A stretch of 64,000 nucleotides of DNA from JBBSHE01 sp038253325 (GTDB lineage: Bacteria; Actinomycetota; Actinomycetes; Propionibacteriales; Nocardioidaceae): positions 13,315-77,314 of the forward strand of contig JBBSHE010000009.1 in the NCBI GenBank assembly GCA_038253325.1, given 5' to 3'. Below the pieces are notes generated by a model. The model made no database searches and was not told the DNA's origin. It saw only the letters and a list, made by a program, of their open reading frames with translations. Below, one piece after another: positions 58,302-64,000 of this stretch (position 1 is the stretch's first letter; each line of letters begins with the position of its first letter). Made by a program: the position numbers and the translations under genes.

Positions 58302-59744
58302 ATGGCAGAGGCGGCAGCCAAGGATCGATGGGATCCCGGCGTTCAGAGCTATGCGGGAATGGGCTACTGGAATCCGGACTACGAGCCGAAGGACACCGAC
58401 GTCCTTGCCGTCTTCCGCGTGACGCCGCAAGACGGTGTCGACCCGATAGAGGCCGCGGCCGCCGTCGCCGGCGAATCGTCGACGGCGACCTGGACAGTGG
58501 TCTGGACCGATCGGCTCACGGCCCACTCGCACTACCAGGCAAAGTGTTACCGCGTAGACGAGGTGCCCGGCCGGCCGGGGGAGTTCTTCGCCTATGTCGC
58601 GTACGACATCGACCTCTTCGAGGAGGCGTCGATCGCCAACCTCACGTCTTCGATCATCGGGAACGTCTTCGGGTTCAAGCCGCTCTCGGCGCTTCGGCTC
58701 GAGGACATGCGGATCCCCGTGGCGTACGTCAAGACGTTCCAGGGACCGCCGCATGGCATCGTGATGGAGCGGGAGTACCTCAACAAGTACGGCCGACCCC
58801 TTCTCGGAGCAACGGTCAAGCCGAAGCTAGGACTGTCCGCCCGCAACTACGGACGCGTCATCTACGAAGCATGCCGCGGTGGTCTCGACTTCACGAAGGA
58901 CGACGAGAACATCAATTCCCAACCGTTCATGCGGTGGCGCGACCGATATCTGTTCGGCATGGAAGGTGTCAACAAGGCGATGGCCGAAACCGGGGAGGTC
59001 AAGGGTCACTACCTCAACGTCACGGCCGCCACGCTCGAGGAGATGTACGAGCGGGCGGAGTTCGCGAAAGATCTCGGCAGCGTCGTCGTGATGATCGACC
59101 TGACGATCGGCTACACCGCGATGCAGTCGATGTCACACTGGGCCCGCCGAAACGGCCTACTCCTGCATCTTCACCGAGCCGGGCACGGGACGTTCACACG
59201 TCAGAAGACCCACGGTGTCAGCTTCCGGGTACTCGCGAAATGGTGCCGGCTGATCGGTGTCGACCACATGCACGCCGGCACGGTCGTCGGCAAGCTCGAG
59301 GGGGACCCTGCGACAACTCGAGGCTTCTACGACACACTCCGCGACAACCACATCCCGGCCAATCTCGGCAACGGCATCTTCTTCGACCAGGACTGGGCCA
59401 GCATCCCCGGTGTGATGCCGGTGGCGTCCGGGGGGATCCACGCCGGTCAGATGCACCAGCTCGTCGATCTGTTCGGCGACGACGTCGTACTCCAGTTCGG
59501 CGGTGGAACGATCGGGCACCCCTTGGGAATCGCTGCCGGGGCAGAGTCCAACCGGGTCGCTCTCGAGGCGGTGATCAAGGCCCGCAACGAGGGTCGCGAC
59601 GTCCTTCGCGAGGGTCCGGACATCCTCCGCAAGACCGCCGAGAGCTGCAAACCGCTCGAAGTCGCGCTCGCAACGTGGGGCGACGTGACATTCGACTACA
59701 CCTCGACCGACGCACCCGACGCGGTTCCGACCGCGAGCGCCTAG
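58302..59744 (+). CDS. cbbL: RuBisCO large subunit, red type (form IC/IE-like)
   Basis: CbbL carboxylates ribulose-1,5-bisphosphate. The 480-residue protein has the active-site lysine region GATVKPKLGLS near residue 175 and the carbamylated-lysine/metal motif FTKDDEN near 200. The loop HLHRAGHGTFTRQKTHG follows, then flexible loop 6 with its lysine (GTVVGKLEGD) near 333. Sequence character and the downstream cbbX put it in the red-type group. AAGGAGG lies four bases before ATG 58302, fixing the start against the longer frame. It is the first gene of cbbLSX. Confidence 0.97.
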   Translation: MAEAAAKDRWDPGVQSYAGMGYWNPDYEPKDTDVLAVFRVTPQDGVDPIEAAAAVAGESSTATWTVVWTDRLTAHSHYQAKCYRVDEVPGRPGEFFAYVAYDIDLFEEASIANLTSSIIGNVFGFKPLSALRLEDMRIPVAYVKTFQGPPHGIVMEREYLNKYGRPLLGATVKPKLGLSARNYGRVIYEACRGGLDFTKDDENINSQPFMRWRDRYLFGMEGVNKAMAETGEVKGHYLNVTAATLEEMYERAEFAKDLGSVVVMIDLTIGYTAMQSMSHWARRNGLLLHLHRAGHGTFTRQKTHGVSFRVLAKWCRLIGVDHMHAGTVVGKLEGDPATTRGFYDTLRDNHIPANLGNGIFFDQDWASIPGVMPVASGGIHAGQMHQLVDLFGDDVVLQFGGGTIGHPLGIAAGAESNRVALEAVIKARNEGRDVLREGPDILRKTAESCKPLEVALATWGDVTFDYTSTDAPDAVPTASA

Positions 59745-59753
59745 GAGCACACC

Positions 59754-60179
59754 ATGTATCTACATCACGGAGCCTTTTCCTACCTGCCCGAGCTGACCGA
59801 CGACGAGATCGCCGCCCAGGTCCGCTACGCCTTGCTGAAGGGATGGCCGGTGTCGATCGAGTACACCGACGACCCGCACCCGCGAAACATGTACTGGGAG
59901 ATGTGGGGTTTGCCGATGTTCGACCTGGACGAGCCGGACGGGGTGCTGACCGAGGTCAATGACTGCCGCGCCACGTTCCCCAACCACTACATCCGGGTGC
60001 TTGCCTACGACGCGTCCCTGGGCCGGCAGACGACTGCGTTGCACTTCCTGGTCCAACGACCGAAGAACGAACCTGGGTTCGTACTCGACCGGACGGAGCG
60101 CGTCGACCGACGTCAGGGCTACTCGGTTCGAAGCTATGCAACCGCGGCACCTGCCGGAGACCGGTACCCCCAGTCGTGA
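59754..60179 (+). CDS. cbbS: RuBisCO small subunit, red type
   Basis: The 141-residue protein begins with MYLHHGAFSYLPELTDDEI and has the core segment PRNMYWEMWGLPMFDL. The C-terminal extension (RPKNEPGFVLDRTE...YSVRSYATAAPAGDRY) is characteristic of red-type small subunits, where it forms a barrel in the holoenzyme channel. It lies nine bases after cbbL, in the same operon. No other RuBisCO genes are present. Confidence 0.96.
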   Translation: MYLHHGAFSYLPELTDDEIAAQVRYALLKGWPVSIEYTDDPHPRNMYWEMWGLPMFDLDEPDGVLTEVNDCRATFPNHYIRVLAYDASLGRQTTALHFLVQRPKNEPGFVLDRTERVDRRQGYSVRSYATAAPAGDRYPQS

Positions 60180-60207
60180 GGTCGCGCGAGGGACGAGGAG
60201 CACAGGC

Positions 60208-61251
60208 GTGAGTGAACCGGGTGAGCGCCCTGGCTTCGGCTTCTACCGGCCGGGCTCGGAGAGTACGACCAGGTCCAGCGAACCGGACCGACCCGTCGAG
60301 GACGCTGAAACCGACGACAACCCCCCACCCGTCCTTGCCAACGGCGCCGAGCTGGATCTGTCGGCAGACGAGGCGTGGAAGCAGGTGGACGAGACACTCG
60401 CCAGGCTGGACGCCGAACTGGTCGGGCTGACCCACGTCAAGCGTCGCGTTCGAGAGATTGCGGCGCTGCTGCTGGTCAACAGAGCCCGGCAGCAGTTTGG
60501 GCTCGAGTCGTCACGACCAACGCTGCACATGAGCTTCAGCGGCGCACCAGGGACCGGCAAGACCACGGTGGCGCTTCGGATGGCCGAGATGCTCCACGCG
60601 TTGGGATACATCCGGAAGCCGAAGGTTCACACCGTTACTCGCGACGATCTGGTCGGACAGTTCATCGGGCACACGGCACCGAAGACCAAGGAGGCGATCG
60701 GCCGTGCCGCCGGCGGTGTGCTCTTCATCGATGAGGCGTACTACCTGCATCGCCCGGAGAATGAACGCGACTACGGCCAGGAGGTGATCGAGATCTTGCT
60801 CCAGGAGATGGAGAGCGAGCGGACCAGCCTCGTTGTCGTCTTCGCCGGTTACCCCGACCGGATGGACAAGTTCTTCTCGGCGAACCCGGGACTGTCGTCG
60901 CGCGTTCCGCACCACATCGCGTTCGACGACTATACGCACGACGAGCTCACCCAGATCGCCGATCTGATGGTCGCGGCGGAGAACTTCCGATTCGACGGGG
61001 CGGCACGCCGCGCCTTCTCGGAGTACCTGGCGCTGCGGATGGAACAACCGAGATTCTCGAATGCTCGCAGCGTCCGCAATGCGGTCGAACGCTGCCGTCT
61101 TCGCCAGGCAAAGCGTCTGATCGAGCTCGACCGGCCATTGACCAAGGATGACCTGATCACGATTACCGAGAAGGACGTTTACGGCAGCAGCATCTTCGAC
61201 GCCCCCGAGTCTCAGACCGAGGAGGCAGGCACCGACGAGGACAGCGACTGA
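60208..61251 (+). CDS. cbbX: Red-type RuBisCO activase CbbX
   Basis: CbbX is an AAA+ ATPase that frees inhibited red-type RuBisCO from bound sugar phosphates by pulling on the large-subunit C-terminus. The 347-residue protein has Walker A GAPGTGKTT near residue 113, Walker B VLFIDEAYYL near 170 and an arginine-finger region (GLSSRVPHHI). A longer N-terminal segment of about 60 polar residues precedes the AAA+ domain. The GTG at 60208 follows GAGGAG. Its 3' end overlaps the convergent aldolase-like gene by 40 bases. Confidence 0.95.
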   Translation: MSEPGERPGFGFYRPGSESTTRSSEPDRPVEDAETDDNPPPVLANGAELDLSADEAWKQVDETLARLDAELVGLTHVKRRVREIAALLLVNRARQQFGLESSRPTLHMSFSGAPGTGKTTVALRMAEMLHALGYIRKPKVHTVTRDDLVGQFIGHTAPKTKEAIGRAAGGVLFIDEAYYLHRPENERDYGQEVIEILLQEMESERTSLVVVFAGYPDRMDKFFSANPGLSSRVPHHIAFDDYTHDELTQIADLMVAAENFRFDGAARRAFSEYLALRMEQPRFSNARSVRNAVERCRLRQAKRLIELDRPLTKDDLITITEKDVYGSSIFDAPESQTEEAGTDEDSD

Positions 61252-62201
61252 CTGGCACGTCGGCAGCTCTCGACGAGCGCACTTTGAACCACCGCGTCGG
61301 GAGCATCGGCGCGCCACGCGGCGAGTGACCTGGTGATGAGGGTGCGGGCGAACGCGAAGCTGAACCGCCACGGGCTGTGTTCCTGACGCGCAAGCGACGT
61401 GATCGCGGACAAGTTCGCGCAGGCTCGGTCGAGACGCTGGCGGCCGCCCAGGAACACGACGCCGGGCACGTCGTCCGGGACGGTCGCCGAGATCACCGCG
61501 AGCGTTGCCCGGGCAACCTCATCGGGCGGCGCCTGCATGGGGTTCCGATCTCCCGCCACGACCATGTTGACGCGCAGAAGCATCGCACTGGTGTCGACCC
61601 GAAGCCGCGCCAACTCGCCGAACAGGTCACGCAGGGCGTTTCCGGTCGCTGCCTGGGTGACCGCGGCACTATGGGAGGTCAGGTCCGGCATGGCGACTGT
61701 CACCATTGGCAAGACGTCCTCCGACTGCGAGGCAGCCACTCCGAGCGCTAGCGCCTCGGCGTCAGCATGCGATCGACCGCTTTCGACGCTGGCGGGATCG
61801 AGGTTGGCGCGCCACTCAGCGAACGTCGCGCCGGCCGACCGGTTGACGGCAAGCTGTCGCCGCGCGTCGTCGACCCCGGGTCGCGGTCTGTCGCCCGCCA
61901 TCAGCCGGGCAAGTGCCGCGTCCATCCGGGCCCCGATCTGGACGGCCGGTGACCGGTCCATGTGCTGACCGGCCGTGAGCCGGGATCCAGAGGCAGCGAA
62001 CGTTTCCGTGGTCAGCACCACACCGGAGACCCAGTCGCCGAGACCCGGGGCGGAGACCGCGAGGTCGACGTACCGCGACAGGGACGCGGTGGATTTGTCC
62101 GAGCCGCGACTCCCGAGCATCACACCGACGTACTCGTCGGCAACCAGGATTCCCTTGCCGGGCGCGAGCAACGATGTCGCGACCTGATGCGTCTTTCCCA
62201 T
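61212..62201 (-). CDS. Aldolase-like pseudoenzyme (class I FBA paralog without catalytic residues)
   Basis: The 329-residue protein aligns end to end with the intact aldolase at 56225-57229. It keeps Asp22 (ILVADEY) but has lost the others: Lys95 becomes Gln88 (VQIGARM), Lys134 becomes Glu129 (TFAEWR), Glu173/Glu175 become Thr168/Ala170, and the Schiff-base lysine becomes Arg210 (LLRVNM). It cannot work as a Schiff-base aldolase. The reading frame, start and ribosome site (GGAGGCGAG) are intact, so it is probably made and kept for a non-catalytic role. Confidence 0.88.
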   Translation of the reverse strand: MGKTHQVATSLLAPGKGILVADEYVGVMLGSRGSDKSTASLSRYVDLAVSAPGLGDWVSGVVLTTETFAASGSRLTAGQHMDRSPAVQIGARMDAALARLMAGDRPRPGVDDARRQLAVNRSAGATFAEWRANLDPASVESGRSHADAEALALGVAASQSEDVLPMVTVAMPDLTSHSAAVTQAATGNALRDLFGELARLRVDTSAMLLRVNMVVAGDRNPMQAPPDEVARATLAVISATVPDDVPGVVFLGGRQRLDRACANLSAITSLARQEHSPWRFSFAFARTLITRSLAAWRADAPDAVVQSALVESCRRASQSLSSSVPASSV

Positions 62202-62378
62202 TCTCGCCTCCCATCCTCGTCCGAGGACGAGGCATGATGCACTTGACGCTAGTCACCGCAGCGAGCGTCGGCCTCACCCCATGGGATGGGCAGGCAGGTG
62301 ATACCGGCGGGACGGCGCTGCGCCGACGGCGTGTCGTCGTCGCCGAGGGTCGAGTACGCGGTCGAGGCCCTGCGCGCC

Positions 62379-62585
62379 TGGCGGAACGTCGGTAGCTTTG
62401 AGGGTCGCTCGACGATCCGCGCCCGGCAGCCTGCAGCGGCGGCGTACGTCCGGCGCCCCGGCGAGGCCACCTACGGCGCCTTCGCGATCGCCGTGCCGCA
62501 GATCGAGGACGGCCGTATCGTGGAGGTCACCGCCTTCCACGACCCCGGCCTGTTCCTGGCGTTCGCCCTGCCGCTGGCATTGCCT
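62379..62585 (+). pseudogene. Remnant of an ECF sigma factor with SnoaL-like C-terminus
   Basis: The frame WRNVGSFEGRSTIRARQ... AAAYVRR... YGAFAIAVPQIEDGRIVEVTAFHDPGLFLAF matches the C-terminal SnoaL-like domain of SigG/SigJ-type sigma factors, which ends FHDP-x-LF...LP-L-LP. The sigma-70 regions 2 and 4 that should precede it are absent, so this is a truncated remnant. Confidence 0.65.
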
Positions 62586-62662
62586 TTCGAGCATCGACGA
62601 GTTTCTGCGCAATCCGCCGTCTCAACGAGGGTCAACCAAATCGATCTCGATGGAGGTAGGTC

Positions 62663-63205
62663 ATGGCCAAGATGCAATGGCAGTTCACCATGTCGCTGGA
62701 CGGCTTCATCGCCGGCCCAGGCGGCGACATGTCCTGGTTGATCGAGCACCTCGGACCAAATCCGACGGTAGACGAGGTCATCGGCAAGGTCGGCGCCCTT
62801 CTCGTCGGCAATCGCACCTTCCACGGCGACGATCCCTACCAGGGCACGACCAAGGAAGGCAAGCCGTACGGCGGGGGGTGGACGGGACCGCAGTTCGTGC
62901 TCACCCACCACGCCCCGGAGACTCCGGTACCGGATGTCACCTTCGTCGGTGATCTCGACAGCGGCGTCGCCGCCGCCAAGGCCGCCGCAGGTGACAAGTA
63001 CGTCAGCGTCCTTGGCGCCGAGGTCGCCCGGCAGTGTCTGGACGCGGGTGTGCTCGACGAGATCCTCGTGTGCATCGCGCCCGTCCTGCTCGGCGACGGT
63101 GTCCGGATGTTTGACTGCCCGGGCGGGAGCAACGTCAAGCTCGAACGCCTCAGCCTGACACACGCACCGCGAGCGACGAACCTCTGGCTGAGGGTTGTCC
63201 GGTGA
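62663..63205 (+). CDS. RibD C-terminal/dihydrofolate-reductase-family protein
   Basis: The 180-residue protein has the family start MAKMQWQFTMSLDGFIAGPG and segments GALLVGNRTF, GGGWTGPQFVLTHHAPETPV and DGVRMFDCPGG. These predict an NADPH-dependent reductase of pterin- or riboflavin-like substrates. GGAGGTAGGTC precedes the ATG. A truncated paralog lies at 44758-44880. It follows the sigma-factor remnant and is followed by strong hairpins. Confidence 0.88.
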   Translation: MAKMQWQFTMSLDGFIAGPGGDMSWLIEHLGPNPTVDEVIGKVGALLVGNRTFHGDDPYQGTTKEGKPYGGGWTGPQFVLTHHAPETPVPDVTFVGDLDSGVAAAKAAAGDKYVSVLGAEVARQCLDAGVLDEILVCIAPVLLGDGVRMFDCPGGSNVKLERLSLTHAPRATNLWLRVVR

Positions 63206-63241
63206 GCCCTTCGCTGTTGGTCAAGGCGCCTCGCCGCATTT

Positions 63242-63257
63242 GCCACGTTTACCTGGC
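63242..63257. repeat. Small hairpin of the CCAGGTAAACGTGG type
   Basis: GCCA (63242-63245) and TGGC (63254-63257) bracket CGTTTACC. Read on the minus strand the core is GCCAGGTAAACGTGGC, nearly the same as CCCAGGTTAACGTGGG at 1818-1833, with the outer pair changed in a paired way. Confidence 0.5.
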
Positions 63258-63266
63258 GGACGGGGT

Positions 63267-63294
63267 GTTTGGATGGCGGATACGCCATCTAAAC
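63267..63294. terminator. Strong hairpin after the reductase gene
   Basis: Bases 63267-63278 (GTTTGGATGGCG) pair with 63283-63294 (CGCCATCTAAAC) across a GATA loop: a 12-bp stem with one G-T pair. It lies between the reductase gene and the convergent YjbQ gene. Confidence 0.65.
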
Positions 63295-63483
63295 GGTGCA
63301 TCCGACATGTAAGGGTGCGTACGATCGGCCCCCGCCAGATCGCACGCCATCGAACGGGCCGTTCGTCCACCGATGGGGAAACCTGGTGGCGAGTTGCCCG
63401 GGCGTCGCCGTGTGCCTGACCAGTCGGACCCAGGACGTCGTCCATGACGTCGCTCGCGCTGGGAACGTACTTCTCAGACGCCA

Positions 63484-63888
63484 CTAACCCCGCAGGAACG
63501 AGAATCGTACGTCTCGCTCCTGGTTGTCGATGTTGATGTCGACGAGACACACGCTCTGCCACGTACCCAGACCGAGTCGACCGCCGATCACCGGGACGGA
63601 CAGGTACGGCGCGACCAGCGCGGGAAGCACGTGCGACCGGCCATGGCCCCGGGTGCCATGGCGGTGCCGCCAGCGGTCGTCGGCCGGAAGCAGCTCACGC
63701 AGGGTCGCCAACAGGTCGTCGTCGCTACCCGACCCAGTCTCGAGGATCGCCAGCCCCGCGGTCGCGTGCGGAACGAACAGGTGCAGGAGTCCGTCAGCTT
63801 CGGCCTGCACGAAGCTGACGCAGTCGTGGGTGAGGTCGAGGACGATGTCGGAGCCGCCGGTTCGGTAGCTGCGGGTCTCGGATCGCAT
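63484..63888 (-). CDS. YjbQ/UPF0047 family protein
   Basis: This protein of about 134 residues shows HLFVPHATAGLAILETGSG, a GHGRSHVLPALVAP segment and the C-terminal QSVCLVDINIDNQERDVRFSF. Members have been linked to thiamin-phosphate synthesis in some organisms and to YjbQ-type enzymes. Function here is uncertain. The ATG at 63888 is taken as the start; a longer frame begins nine codons earlier. Confidence 0.9.
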   Translation of the reverse strand: MRSETRSYRTGGSDIVLDLTHDCVSFVQAEADGLLHLFVPHATAGLAILETGSGSDDDLLATLRELLPADDRWRHRHGTRGHGRSHVLPALVAPYLSVPVIGGRLGLGTWQSVCLVDINIDNQERDVRFSFLRG

Positions 63889-63951
63889 CTGGCTATCGTT
63901 CCAGGTCGCCTGCACGCCCGGTCGGTCAGGTTCGACGCATCAACTCACAGG

Positions 63952-64000
63952 GTTCAGGCCCGCGCATTTCGGGCCCGCGCGTTTCAGGCCCGCGCGTTTC
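63952..64000 (+). repeat. 15-bp tandem repeat at the right edge
   Basis: Three units of the form TTTCAGGCCCGCGCG (63952-63966 with one end change each side, 63967-63981 with CGGG, 63982-63996) run into a fourth unit at the window end. The array continues beyond the window. Confidence 0.85.

Noticed and set aside
1..64000. CRISPR array, rRNA genes, complete insertion sequences or a replication origin
   Set aside because: No regularly spaced 25-40 base repeats with spacers, no rRNA-like stretches, no transposase frames and no DnaA-box cluster were seen.

Overview
The window is GC-rich chromosomal DNA from an actinomycete. The lineage signs are mycothiol genes (mshA, mshD), two LytR-CpsA-Psr (LCP) ligases, HbhA-like and DUF2516 proteins, a MutT1-type Nudix/phosphatase fusion, and gene orders that match the senX3-gpm1-mshA, Rv0474-0476, Rv0813c-0819 and ppk-mutT1 neighbourhoods of Mycobacterium tuberculosis. 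A Nocardioidaceae/Propionibacteriales-like soil bacterium is my guess, but the sequence alone does not settle the family. Many genes have a TANNNT -10 box 6-7 bases before the start codon, so leaderless mRNAs appear common.

Layout. 1-8.4 kb: divergent senX3-like kinase and phoU around a PHO box, gpmA, a YbjN protein, mshA, a secreted neprosin-family protein, typA, DUF2516, an HbhA-like protein and its HTH neighbour. 8.4-14.4 kb: asparaginase and a sulfate-activation cluster (cysC with a decayed ATP-sulfurylase domain, a TauE exporter, cysD, cysN). 14.4-22 kb: slipin, DUF1206, a lipoprotein serpin, a UbiE-like/UbiA-like pair and a split transketolase behind a MerR-type promoter. 22-37.4 kb: ygfZ, Fur, an exported ferritin-like protein, an Nramp transporter, nitrobindin, dtd, tandem LCP genes, a rhodanese-DUF1416 operon with a leaderless leader peptide, a MoaD-like protein, a GlnR-like regulator and mshD. 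37.4-43.6 kb: phosphate block (ppk, mutT1, PstS-like lipoprotein, Pit transporter and DUF47 partner).

44-47.2 kb: tRNA-Lys(TTT) preceded by a 4 x 16-bp tandem repeat and followed by a decayed integrated element (reductase fragment, intact Fic gene, integrase with three frameshifts). 47-53 kb: hydrolase, formamidase with a permease, and an ArsR-CDF-CDF metal-efflux operon. 53-62.2 kb: a Calvin-cycle island with phosphoribulokinase, a two-component system, class I fructose-bisphosphate aldolase, cbbR, red-type cbbL-cbbS, cbbX, and a second aldolase-like protein that has lost its catalytic residues. 62.2-64 kb: a sigma-factor remnant, a reductase, a YjbQ protein and a 15-bp tandem repeat at the edge.

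The genes fall into functional themes. Phosphate sensing and storage use phoU, senX3, ppk and pit. Sulfur assimilation and thiol chemistry use cysDNC, the rhodanese operon and mycothiol genes. CO2 fixation uses the cbb island, which has its own LysR regulator and an embedded kinase/response-regulator pair. The observations I would follow first are the non-catalytic aldolase paralog beside RuBisCO, the leader peptide before the sulfurtransferase operon, the small intergenic hairpin family and the unannotated small proteins.
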